Positions 1-7,395 of a stretch of DNA of 25,541 nt are shown here, piece by piece; the first letter of the stretch is position 1; every line of letters begins with the position of its first letter. Both the position numbers and the translations under genes were made by a program. The DNA is from an uncultured Clostridia bacterium. Lineage in GTDB: Bacteria; Bacillota_A; Clostridia; TANB77; CAG-508. The notes below the pieces were generated by a model. It was not told the DNA's origin, ran no database searches, and worked only from the letters and a program-made list of their open reading frames with translations. The stretch is taken from NCBI GenBank assembly GCA_948852375.1, contig CAQOYX010000014.1, forward strand, positions 1 to 25,541, given 5' to 3'.

Positions 1-74
1 ATAGTTATTTCTAAGAAAGTGTGACATATGTTTGACAAACCTACATAAAAACTCATACGCAAATACTTACTTTG

Positions 75-103
75 TTGCAAATATACGTAAAATATGATAA
101 AAT
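75..103 (+). promoter_or_regulatory. Possible sigma-A promoter of the hydrolase gene
   Basis: TTGCAA at 75-80 and TAAAAT at 98-103 are separated by 17 bases, about 30 bases before the start codon. AGGAGGT at 119-125 is the ribosome site of the next gene. In such AT-rich DNA the match is only moderately specific. Confidence 0.4.
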
Positions 104-133
104 TAGTTATAAAATACAAGGAGGTACATAAAA

Positions 134-1048
134 ATGATCAAAAAGAAAATTTCTAAACGGTCTATTTTTGTGGTAAGTATTATGGCAATTGTATTAGTTA
201 TTTTAGCAGGATACATTGTGATGAAGCAAAATTTTGTTATGAAAGGGGATAAAGCAGGAGAAATTCTATATAGGAGTGACAATGTAATTTTGCAAGTTTT
301 GGAACAAAATCAAAATGCTCAAAATGTGGTAATTTTAGGTGAAGGATATTCCGAAAGTGTCAATGAAGAAGGAATAATAACACATTGTGATCCGTTAATG
401 TTTAAGCAAAATACCAACCTATTCAACCAAGATACACAAGTGATCTATGTTTATTATCCATTTGATGTGGAGCAACAGAAGGAACGGCTTGGTATAGCAG
501 GACAAGAGATTGCAAGTTACATTAATGAAAACTTAAAGGATTATGAAGAAGAAAATATTGTTGCTATCGGACATTCAAAGTGTGGTGTTTGCTTTGCAAA
601 CATGGCACAATGGTTAAATAGGAAAATAACAATTGTAACAATTTCTGCACCTTTAAAAGGAACAGTAGTAGCGGATAAGAGCTTATTTAAAGAAAAAATG
701 AATTATTTTGAGTTTAGCATTTATGACATAATGTTTAGTGATCATCAAGTAGATAAAGACATAATTGCTGGTTCATATTTTTTAGAACAAGCTAACTATG
801 ATGGATTAGCAAATCAGAATCACATTAATATTGTGTCTACTTGCAAAAAGGAATCTAACAATTTTATAGATAATATCTTATCTTATATCAATGACAAATA
901 TTCAATTAATGGAGATGGTATTGTTTCTTTAGAATCGCAATTAATGGAACATGAAAATACTATTCAGATATTTATAGAGGCTTCTCATGCAACTTCTATG
1001 GAGAAAGGAATTGAAGTCGCAAAACAATATATTCCTTGCTTACAATAA
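134..1048 (+). CDS. Membrane-anchored alpha/beta hydrolase (lipase-like)
   Basis: 304 residues. The basic N-terminus is followed by one hydrophobic segment (about residues 11-30), so the protein is probably anchored in the membrane with the catalytic part outside. GHSKCG at 146-151 is the nucleophile elbow of alpha/beta hydrolases, with Ser148 as the expected nucleophile. NGDGIVS (Asp261) and EASHAT (His285) are well placed for the acid and base of the triad and resemble bacterial triacylglycerol lipases and esterases. The substrate cannot be told. AGGAGGT lies 9 bases before the ATG. The gene stands alone, followed by a hairpin. It contains two in-phase CGG codons (158-160 and 485-487) that must be read as Arg here, because a +1 shift at the first would hit a stop within a few codons. 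This is unusual for this window and may indicate recent import next to the TnpV remnant. Confidence 0.75.
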   Translation: MIKKKISKRSIFVVSIMAIVLVILAGYIVMKQNFVMKGDKAGEILYRSDNVILQVLEQNQNAQNVVILGEGYSESVNEEGIITHCDPLMFKQNTNLFNQDTQVIYVYYPFDVEQQKERLGIAGQEIASYINENLKDYEEENIVAIGHSKCGVCFANMAQWLNRKITIVTISAPLKGTVVADKSLFKEKMNYFEFSIYDIMFSDHQVDKDIIAGSYFLEQANYDGLANQNHINIVSTCKKESNNFIDNILSYINDKYSINGDGIVSLESQLMEHENTIQIFIEASHATSMEKGIEVAKQYIPCLQ

Positions 1049-1061
1049 CAAATAACACAGA

Positions 1062-1090
1062 CAAGAAACAGGGTGATGCCCTGTTTCTTG
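1062..1090. terminator. Hairpin after the hydrolase gene
   Basis: Perfect 12-bp arms (1062-1073 and 1079-1090) with a 5-base loop follow the stop codon by 13 bases. No T-run follows on the plus strand (A-run instead), so it may act as a terminator or as 3'-end protection. Confidence 0.5.
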
Positions 1091-1092
1091 AT

Positions 1093-1397
1093 TAAAAAAA
1101 AAATTAATTCATTTAATATGATTTCTTCTAATGAATGCTTATAATTATTCATAGGTTCTGTCCATTTCAAATGGGCAGTATTTTTTAAGTTTTCATCAAT
1201 AGAAATTTTTTCTAGTATTTGTTTTATAAGTACTTCAAACCTTCTTTTAGATTGTTTATTAGTTTCAACAATATGTTTTCTTAAAGCAAACATTATTATA
1301 TATTCAGCTTTTCTATAATTTTTTAAATATCTAATCTTAAATGCAAATACTTTCCAATAATAAATTATTTTAGTAATCTTCCATTTTTAAATATAAG
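1093..1397 (-). pseudogene. Decayed TnpV-family transposon gene
   Basis: Reading the minus strand from about 1397 to 1110 gives an open frame with no good start that resembles the C-terminal two thirds of transposon-encoded TnpV proteins. It has an IRYLKNYRKAEY stretch, matching the family's YLKEHR segment, and then LKNTAHLKWTEPMNN followed by EEIILNELIF, matching the family's L..TDQ..WV..MN and AEEI.L.EL. The first methionine is at 1293, inside the domain. The N-terminal third is missing, because a TAA lies just upstream, and after about 1110 the frame runs into the hairpin. I infer an inactive fossil of a mobile element. The family assignment is from memory of the motif pattern. Confidence 0.5.
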
Positions 1398-1615
1398 TCA
1401 AAACAAAAAAATCTCATTCTTTGTGATAAGATATTTACCATAACTAATATGATTAAATTTCCATAAATTTTTGATAATATTAAACAAATACATTAAAAAT
1501 TTATAATAAAATAAAAAATATTGGGTTAGAGTAAAATATAGGCTATATATAGAAAGTAAAAAATATAATAATAACTAAACTAACAACATAGTATAATCTA
1601 TAAGGAGGAAATATA
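1398..1615. other. AT-rich intergenic stretch
   Basis: No coding potential or RNA gene is seen. It presumably holds the promoter of the following flavoprotein gene, but the A+T content is too high to single out one hexamer pair with confidence. Confidence 0.4.
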
Positions 1616-2248
1616 ATGAAAGTATTATTAGTGAATGGAGGACCTCATAAAAATGGGTGTACATATACTGCATTAGAAGAGGTTTCTAAAACTTTAAATG
1701 AAGAGGGAATTGAAACAGAAATTTTTTGGATTGGAAACAAGCCAGTTGGTGGTTGTATTGCTTGTAAAAAATGTAAAGAAATTGGTCAGTGTGTGTTTAA
1801 TGATGTTGTAAATGAGTTTGTAAAAAAAGCAAGTAGTGCAGATGGCTTTATATTTGGCTCTCCTGTGCATTATGCTGGCATAACAGGAAACATGAAAGGC
1901 TTTATGGATAGAGTATTTTATTTGCCATTTCAAGTAGGAATAGGAAATATATTTTTATATAAACCAGTAGCTAGTGTTATATCGGCAAGAAGAGCAGGAA
2001 CAACAGCAACATATGATGGGTTAAATAAATATTATGGAATTACACAAATGCCAATTATTTCATCAAGATATTGGAACATGGTACATGGGCAAACACCAGA
2101 GGATGTAAGAAAAGATGAAGAAGGTATGCAAATTATGAGGATACTTGGAAGAAATATGGCGTATTTTCTAAAATGTATAGAATCTGGAAAGAAAGCAGGT
2201 ATTAGTTTGCCAAAACAAGAGAAGATTACATTTACGAATTTTATTTAA
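1616..2248 (+). CDS. Flavodoxin-fold NADPH-dependent FMN reductase family protein
   Basis: 210 residues, cytoplasmic. The N-terminus MKVLLVNGGPHKNGCTYTAL carries the phosphate-binding loop of the flavodoxin/NADPH-dependent FMN reductase fold. GCIACKKCKEIGQC (about residues 46-59) is the cysteine-containing segment typical of the iron-sulfur-flavoprotein-like subgroup, and the FGSPVHYAGITGNMKGFMDR segment (about 80-99) is the conserved FMN-ring contact region. The protein likely transfers electrons from NAD(P)H to a flavin or small acceptor; the physiological substrate is unknown. AAGGAGG lies 7 bases before the ATG. It looks monocistronic, with a hairpin downstream. Confidence 0.85.
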   Translation: MKVLLVNGGPHKNGCTYTALEEVSKTLNEEGIETEIFWIGNKPVGGCIACKKCKEIGQCVFNDVVNEFVKKASSADGFIFGSPVHYAGITGNMKGFMDRVFYLPFQVGIGNIFLYKPVASVISARRAGTTATYDGLNKYYGITQMPIISSRYWNMVHGQTPEDVRKDEEGMQIMRILGRNMAYFLKCIESGKKAGISLPKQEKITFTNFI

Positions 2249-2297
2249 TATTATTATAACTTGCAGACAATATGCATCTTACATGAATGAATACAAT

Positions 2298-2332
2298 AAT
2301 CCCCCTAGTCAGATTTGCTGATTTGGGGGATT
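2298..2332 (+). terminator. Hairpin terminator after the flavoprotein gene
   Basis: Arms AATCCCCC (2298-2305) and GGGGGATT (2325-2332) enclose a further short TCAG/CTGA pairing. It is GC-rich compared with the surroundings and lies 50 bases after the stop. No strong T-run follows. Confidence 0.55.
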
Positions 2333-2359
2333 AAAAACTAAATTGATTATATTATAAAA

Positions 2360-2382
2360 TTGTAATATTTTATGAAATAGCA
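2360..2382. repeat. Half-copy of the 23-base palindrome arm found at 23631-23653
   Basis: TTGTAATATTTTATGAAAT at 2360-2378 is identical to 23631-23649, and the next four bases differ by an insertion-like change. The intergenic position in both cases suggests a small dispersed element, but the sequence is AT-only over most of its length. Confidence 0.3.
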
Positions 2383-2417
2383 TTGAAAAAGGTTGACTTG
2401 AAAAATCCAAAAAATTG

Positions 2418-2446
2418 TTGCGAAATATTTGGAATTGTGTTAATAT
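2418..2446 (+). promoter_or_regulatory. Sigma-A promoter of the kinase-MATE operon
   Basis: TTGCGA at 2418-2423 and TAATAT at 2441-2446 with a 17-base spacer, about 50 bases upstream of the start codon. Confidence 0.5.
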
Positions 2447-2498
2447 AGAAAACACTGTAAATTTATCTAAAAATAAAAAATAATAAAAAGGAGTTACA

Positions 2499-3107
2499 AT
2501 GAGCAAAATTATTACAATTAGTAGGGAATTTGGAAGTGGAGGTAGAGAAATTGGCAAAAGATTATCTGAAAAGTTGGGGGTTAATTATTATGACCGTGAA
2601 ATTATAACAAAGATTGCGGAGGAAACAGGCTTTTCTGAACAATATATTCAAGATATTTCCGAAAAAGGAATGACACCATATGTGTTTGCAAAATCTTTTT
2701 CTATGTACTTATCATTTCAAGGTAAACAAACAGAAATACTAGTAACACAAAACAAAATACTAAAAGAAATTGCAAAAAATGGAGATGCAGTTATTGTAGG
2801 AAGAGGAGCAAATGTTATATTAAATGACTATAATCCTATGAATATATTTGTATATGCAGATATGGAATCAAAAATAAAACGTTGCCGTAATAAAGCAGAA
2901 ACAAATGAAAAATTAACAGATAAAGAAGTAAAAAACAAAATTATCCAAATAGATAAAGATAGGAAAAACTATCATAATCTAATTTCAAATCTAGAGTGGG
3001 GAGATAAAAACAACTATAATCTATGTATTAATACATCTGGAATAGAGGTAAAAACAATAATTTCTTCACTGGCAAATTATATAGATGATTGGTTTAGGAA
3101 GGAGTAG
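2499..3107 (+). CDS. Cytidylate kinase-like family protein
   Basis: 202 residues, cytoplasmic. SREFGSGGREIGKRLSEKL near the N-terminus (about residues 8-26) is the P-loop of the cytidylate-kinase-like (AAA_26) family, followed by the YYDREI motif of the same family and VIVGRGANVIL (about 97-107). Known members are related to Cmk but lack a proven nucleotide substrate, so I name only the family. AAGGAG lies 8 bases before the ATG. The stop codon is separated by two bases from the MATE gene, so the two are surely co-transcribed. In Clostridia this family often sits beside MATE transporters, but the functional link is unknown. Confidence 0.85.
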   Translation: MSKIITISREFGSGGREIGKRLSEKLGVNYYDREIITKIAEETGFSEQYIQDISEKGMTPYVFAKSFSMYLSFQGKQTEILVTQNKILKEIAKNGDAVIVGRGANVILNDYNPMNIFVYADMESKIKRCRNKAETNEKLTDKEVKNKIIQIDKDRKNYHNLISNLEWGDKNNYNLCINTSGIEVKTIISSLANYIDDWFRKE

Positions 3108-3109
3108 AA

Positions 3110-4441
3110 ATGACAATACAATTATCAGAACATTTTACATATAAAAAATTGATAAAATTTACAATACCAACAATTATTATGATGATATTTACATCAATAT
3201 ATGGAGTAGTAGATGGAATATTTGTATCAAACTGTGTGGGGTCAGATGCATTTGCAGCAGTAAACTTAATAATGCCAGCAATAATGATTATAGGCTCAAT
3301 TGGTTTTATGATTGGAACAGGAGGTAGTGCGTTAGTTTCAAAAACTATAGGCGAGGGAGATAGAAAAAAAGCAAATGAATATTTCTCAATGCTTATATAT
3401 TTATTAATGATAAGTGGAATTATTCTAACTATTCTTGGAGTAACATTAGTAAGACCAGCATCTGTTTTATTAGGAGCAGATGAAAATATGCTTGAAGATT
3501 GCGTGACTTATGGAAGAGTATTAATTATGTTTTTAGTGCCTTTTATATTACAAAATAGCTTTCAGAGTTTTCTAATTGTTGCAGAAAGACCTACTTTTGG
3601 ATTAATTGTTTCGATTATTATAGGCGTGACAAATATGTTTTTAGATTTCTTGTTTATTTATGTATTTAATATGGGCGTATTTGGAGCAGCACTTGCAACA
3701 GGAATAAGCCAATTAATAGGGTGTATTATACCATTAATATATTTTATTAGTAAAAAATGTAGTGCTTTAAGATTAGTAAAGACAAAATTTGAATTAAAAG
3801 CAATTTTACAATCTTGTGCTAATGGTTCATCAGAAATGTTAACAAACTTGTCTATGTCACTGGTTAATATGTTATATAATATGCAACTTATGAAATACAT
3901 TGGTTCAGATGGAGTTGTAGCATATGGAATTATTATGTATGTTGGTTTTATATTTGTTGGAACATATTTAGGATATGCAATAGGAACAGCACCAATTATA
4001 GGATATAATTATGGAGCAGGAAATCGTGATGAATTAAAAAGCTTATTAAACAAAAGTTTTAAGTTAATTGCTATAACATCAGTTGTTATGACAATAATTG
4101 CAGAACTTTCTTCAAGACTACTTGCCTCTATATTTGTAGGATATGATGAAACATTACTTGAAATGACAACAAGAGCGATAAGATTATTTTCACTTTCATT
4201 TATTATTAGTGGATTTAACATATATACATCATCGTTCTTTACAGCACTAAACAATGGAATAGTTTCAGCTACAATTTCATTTTTAAGAACACTAGTATTC
4301 CAAGTAGCAATGATATTCTTACTTCCACTAATACTAGGGATAGATGGAATATGGCTTGCAGTAGTATTTGCGGAAATATTTGCGTTAGTTGTTAGTATGG
4401 TGTTTTTGAAAGTGAATAAGAAGAAATATCAATATGGGTAA
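3110..4441 (+). CDS. MATE family efflux transporter
   Basis: 443 residues, an integral membrane protein with about 12 hydrophobic segments, the usual length and topology of MATE (NorM/DinF superfamily) cation-coupled drug or metabolite exporters. The N-terminal segment around IPTIIMMIFTSIYGVVDGIF and the GSALVSKTIGEGDRKKANEYF loop are characteristic, as is the symmetric second half with PIIGYNYGAGNRDELK. It begins two bases after the upstream kinase stop (GGAAGGAG overlaps that gene's end). The substrate cannot be predicted. No CGG codon occurs in phase. Confidence 0.9.
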   Translation: MTIQLSEHFTYKKLIKFTIPTIIMMIFTSIYGVVDGIFVSNCVGSDAFAAVNLIMPAIMIIGSIGFMIGTGGSALVSKTIGEGDRKKANEYFSMLIYLLMISGIILTILGVTLVRPASVLLGADENMLEDCVTYGRVLIMFLVPFILQNSFQSFLIVAERPTFGLIVSIIIGVTNMFLDFLFIYVFNMGVFGAALATGISQLIGCIIPLIYFISKKCSALRLVKTKFELKAILQSCANGSSEMLTNLSMSLVNMLYNMQLMKYIGSDGVVAYGIIMYVGFIFVGTYLGYAIGTAPIIGYNYGAGNRDELKSLLNKSFKLIAITSVVMTIIAELSSRLLASIFVGYDETLLEMTTRAIRLFSLSFIISGFNIYTSSFFTALNNGIVSATISFLRTLVFQVAMIFLLPLILGIDGIWLAVVFAEIFALVVSMVFLKVNKKKYQYG

Positions 4442-4454
4442 TATAAAAAAACTA

Positions 4455-4483
4455 TTGACTTGAATCTAATTTTAAGTGATAAT
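4455..4483 (+). promoter_or_regulatory. Promoter of the DUF362 gene with a palindromic spacer
   Basis: TTGACT (4455-4460), a 17-base spacer and GATAAT (4478-4483). The spacer region holds an imperfect inverted repeat (ACTTGAATCT / AATTTTAAGT), the position used by MerR-type activators, although their spacers are normally 19-20 bases. Confidence 0.55.
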
Positions 4484-4514
4484 CTATAGTAAAATTAACG
4501 AAAGGTGGATAAAA

Positions 4515-5396
4515 ATGGAAAAATCAAAAGTATATTTTTCAAAAGAAATAACTCCAGAAAATGTAGTAAAAATATATGAGTCATTAGGAATTAAATTATT
4601 AGGAAAGGTTGCAGTTAAAGTACATTCAGGAGAAGAAGGAAATCAAAATTATCTTCGCCCAGAATTTATGAAGAGAATAGTAGAACATGTAAATGGAACA
4701 ATAGTAGAATGTAATACAGCGTATGAGGGAGAAAGAAATGAAACTATAAAACACAAAAAATTAATGGAAAAGCATGGATGGAGTAAATATTTTAATGTAG
4801 ATATTTTAGATGGTGATGGAGATGACAAGGTTTTAGAAATTCCAAATGGAAAAGTAATTAATAAAAACTATGTAGGAAAAAACATAGATAATTATGATTC
4901 AATGCTTGTAGTATCACATTTTAAAGGACATCCTATGGGTGGATATGGGGGAGCCTTAAAACAACTATCAATTGGGGTGGCATCATCTGAAGGTAAATCA
5001 TGGATACATTCTGCTGGAAAAACAAAAGATCAAAAGACATTATGGGATAATATTGCAAAACAAGATGAATTTTTAGAAGCAATGGCAGATAGTGCATATT
5101 CTGTAGTAAATTATTTTAAAAATAATATTGCTTTTATAAATATCATGTGTAATATGAGTGTGGATTGTGATTGTTGTTCAGTAGCAGAGAATCCTTGTAT
5201 GGAAGACATAGGAATTTTAGCAAGTTTAGATCCTGTTGCAATAGATCAGGCTTGTATAGATTTAGTTAAAAACTCAAATGATGAGGGAAAAGCGCATTTT
5301 TTAGAAAGAGTTGAATCAAGACATGGAACACATACAATAGATATGGCTGTAGAATTAGGCGTTGGGCTAAAAGATTATGAATTAATAGAATTATAA
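4515..5396 (+). CDS. DUF362 domain-containing protein
   Basis: 293 residues from the ATG at 4515. An earlier ATG at 4476 lies inside the promoter and lacks a ribosome site, whereas AAAGGTGG lies 6 bases before 4515. KVAVKVHSGEEGN (about 30-42), SHFKGHPMGGYGGALK (about 145-160) and the C-terminal LDPVAIDQACIDLV are the conserved blocks of DUF362. A short Cys cluster, DCDCCSVAENPC (about 224-235), may bind a metal or Fe-S cluster. The family's biochemical role is not established. Cytoplasmic, no signal peptide. Transcribed alone from a good promoter. Confidence 0.85.
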   Translation: MEKSKVYFSKEITPENVVKIYESLGIKLLGKVAVKVHSGEEGNQNYLRPEFMKRIVEHVNGTIVECNTAYEGERNETIKHKKLMEKHGWSKYFNVDILDGDGDDKVLEIPNGKVINKNYVGKNIDNYDSMLVVSHFKGHPMGGYGGALKQLSIGVASSEGKSWIHSAGKTKDQKTLWDNIAKQDEFLEAMADSAYSVVNYFKNNIAFINIMCNMSVDCDCCSVAENPCMEDIGILASLDPVAIDQACIDLVKNSNDEGKAHFLERVESRHGTHTIDMAVELGVGLKDYELIEL

Positions 5397-5443
5397 TATA
5401 GTTCACTAGGAAATTTTCTATATAAATTAGTTTTTAAAAATCC

Positions 5444-5530
5444 ACCAGTTGTGCTTATGTACGATGGTTCACTTAAGTAAAGGGAGCTTTACTTTTGCAA
5501 TTATGATAGCAAATTAGCCACATAAGTAGT
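5444..5530 (+). promoter_or_regulatory. Structured 5' leader / intergenic repeat copy A before the ECF gene
   Basis: An inner hairpin AAGTAAAG-GGAG-CTTTACTT (5475-5494) sits inside a longer-range stem CTTATGT (5454-5460) / ACATAAG (5520-5526). The part 5444-5505 aligns over about 60 bases with 11745-11803 between def and fmt, sharing CCAGT, TGCTT and ACTTAAGTAAAG(G)GAGC. It matches no riboswitch consensus I can recall (preQ1, THF, ZTP and M-box considered). Function unknown. Confidence 0.4.
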
Positions 5531-5580
5531 TAATTTTTAAATAACATTTGACAATAAATTAAAAAGAGGAGGAGCTTGCG

Positions 5581-6144
5581 ATGAAAGAAAAAGTATTAGA
5601 GAAAAGTAATTATTTGTTACAAATATTATCGGCAACAAAGGCAAAATATATAATAGGAACAATTTTATTATCAGGAATAGGAATGGTACTTCCAAGAATA
5701 TTCCATGTACTTGCAGGGCAAACAAGTGGTGCAATATTTTTACCAATGCACATAACAGTATTACTTGCAGTATTAACATTTGGAATTACAAGTGCTAGTA
5801 TTGTTGCAGGAAGTTCTATAATATTTAGTTATTTATTAACAGGAATGCCAAGTCTTATAAGATTACCATATATGTTAATAGAATTATTAATTTATGCTAT
5901 TTTGCTTGAAATATTTAATAAAAAATTAAGTTCATATGTATCACTAATATTAGCAATAGTGTTAGGAAGAATAGTTTATATAGGAGTAGTATCATTTGCT
6001 ATAAATATAATAGGTTTACCTACATATGGAATATCTGTTATAGAAAGTATAAAAATGGGTTTACCAGGAATTATAATACAATTACTATGTATACCAGTAA
6101 CTGCAAAAATAATTAATGAAAGGTTACAACTAAAAAATGAATAA
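5581..6144 (+). CDS. ECF transporter S component (substrate unknown)
   Basis: 187 residues, almost wholly hydrophobic with about five to six membrane segments, the size and profile of the substrate-binding S subunit of energy-coupling-factor vitamin transporters. The LPRIFHVLAGQTSGAIFLPMHITVLLA region (about 38-64) is typical of this superfamily. It would work with EcfA/A'/T proteins encoded elsewhere; none is in the window. AGAGGAGG lies 10 bases before the ATG. It overlaps the next gene by 8 bases. The 180-base leader is structured, so riboswitch-like control is possible but unproven. The substrate cannot be predicted. Confidence 0.75.
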   Translation: MKEKVLEKSNYLLQILSATKAKYIIGTILLSGIGMVLPRIFHVLAGQTSGAIFLPMHITVLLAVLTFGITSASIVAGSSIIFSYLLTGMPSLIRLPYMLIELLIYAILLEIFNKKLSSYVSLILAIVLGRIVYIGVVSFAINIIGLPTYGISVIESIKMGLPGIIIQLLCIPVTAKIINERLQLKNE

Positions 6145-6544
6145 TTTAGAAACTGTAAAAGAAAAATTATACAATGATAATGCAAGTTTAGTAGTATTAT
6201 TTAAAAATGGAGATTGCAAAAAATATTACCATAGGCGTGTAGAAGATATTGTAGCCATAATAAAAGAAGACAAAACTGCTATGCAAGGTGCAGTGATTGC
6301 AGATAAGGTAATAGGAAAAGTAGCAGGAAGTCTTCTTACAGTTGCAGGTGTAAGTAAAATATATGCAGATGTAATAAGCAAATTTGCAATACCTGTTTTA
6401 GAAGAAAATGGGATAGAATATGAATATAACAAAATGGTAGAATATATAATAAATAACGATAGAACAGGGATGTGTCCAATGGAACATAGGTTTAAAGACG
6501 AAAAAGATATAATGAATATATATAATTATTTTATTCAGATATAG
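6137..6544 (+). CDS. DUF1893 domain-containing protein
   Basis: 135 residues, cytoplasmic. It starts with an ATG inside the last codons of the ECF gene (8-base overlap, translational coupling). The core from NASLVVLFKNGDCKKYYHRRV through AVIADKVIGKVAGSLLTVAGV to the final CPMEHRF segment follows the DUF1893 pattern. Family members have been seen beside ECF or membrane proteins, but no enzymatic role is known to me. A Cys in the MCPME segment is conserved in the family. Confidence 0.75.
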   Translation: MNNLETVKEKLYNDNASLVVLFKNGDCKKYYHRRVEDIVAIIKEDKTAMQGAVIADKVIGKVAGSLLTVAGVSKIYADVISKFAIPVLEENGIEYEYNKMVEYIINNDRTGMCPMEHRFKDEKDIMNIYNYFIQI

Positions 6545-6639
6545 GGGCATGACATGCCCATAGTTGTTATATAACATAAAGTTTATTTTTTATGTAGAAA
6601 CGAGAAATTTTAAAGTCGAGTATAGTAGCACTACATTTT

Positions 6640-7395
6640 TTACAAATCTTCAACTAAATCTTGCCAATATTTTTTAGGCATAAATTGCATTCGTAATTTG
6701 GAATTTTTTCTTTCTTTAATGCCAATAGAATTATAAAAGGTTTTCCATAAATTTTGATAGTAGAGTTCTTCTTCTGGTAAAGATGTAATTGCTAGTTTAT
6801 CTGCTTCTATTATAAGATAATCTTTTTTGTTATACAAAAGAGCAATGTTTCTATTTTTGTCATGTATAATAAAATTTTCATTTGGTAGTCTTTTAATAAA
6901 ATGGTGTCCTAATAATTCTATTATATTATTATCTGGGTGAATTTTAGCATAAAACATTCCATTAGACAATTTCATAAATCTAACTAGCCCACACAACCTA
7001 TGAAATTCTCCAAAAACACGCTTACTTGTTTTCTCCAATTTTAATACAGTTGTATTTGTTAACAAATGGTCTAACTTATTTCCTATTTGAAAGCCTAGTA
7101 ATAAATATTTTACAATATATATTTCCTTATCATGCAAGTTGGATAAAAATACATGGTATGCAGTATATAATGCATGAAAAGATATGTTTTTTACTACTCC
7201 ATTATAAATTCTATTTGCTTTTTCTTCATCATTTTTTGCTTCAATATATCTACAAAATAAATCCATTTCAAATTCATTACTAATAATTCTTTTTGGTATG
7301 GTTTTAGAAACATAACTATCAAAAACAATGGTAAGCAGCCCATTAAAAGACCCATCATAGATGTATGCAGTATCTATAAATTCCCACTTATACAT
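6640..7395 (-). CDS. TIGR03915 / DUF4130 family partner of the radical-SAM DNA protein
   Basis: 251 residues, cytoplasmic. It begins YKWEFIDTAYIYDGSFNGLL, the family's typical opening. The central TSKRVFGEFHRLCGLVRF and YAKIHPDNNIIELLGHHF blocks are the conserved DUF4130 signature. It is annotated in databases as a probable DNA metabolism protein and is found almost always next to the TIGR03916 radical-SAM protein, as here: the start codon lies inside the end of that gene, a 22-base overlap. The partners are presumed to form a DNA modification or repair pair; the reaction is not known. The product is complete and contains no CGG codon. Confidence 0.85.
   Translation of the reverse strand: MYKWEFIDTAYIYDGSFNGLLTIVFDSYVSKTIPKRIISNEFEMDLFCRYIEAKNDEEKANRIYNGVVKNISFHALYTAYHVFLSNLHDKEIYIVKYLLLGFQIGNKLDHLLTNTTVLKLEKTSKRVFGEFHRLCGLVRFMKLSNGMFYAKIHPDNNIIELLGHHFIKRLPNENFIIHDKNRNIALLYNKKDYLIIEADKLAITSLPEEELYYQNLWKTFYNSIGIKERKNSKLRMQFMPKKYWQDLVEDL

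Noticed and set aside
5444..5530. Known riboswitch (preQ1, THF or ZTP) in front of the ECF gene
   Set aside because: Consensus motifs were not found; only generic stems and similarity to the def-fmt spacer.
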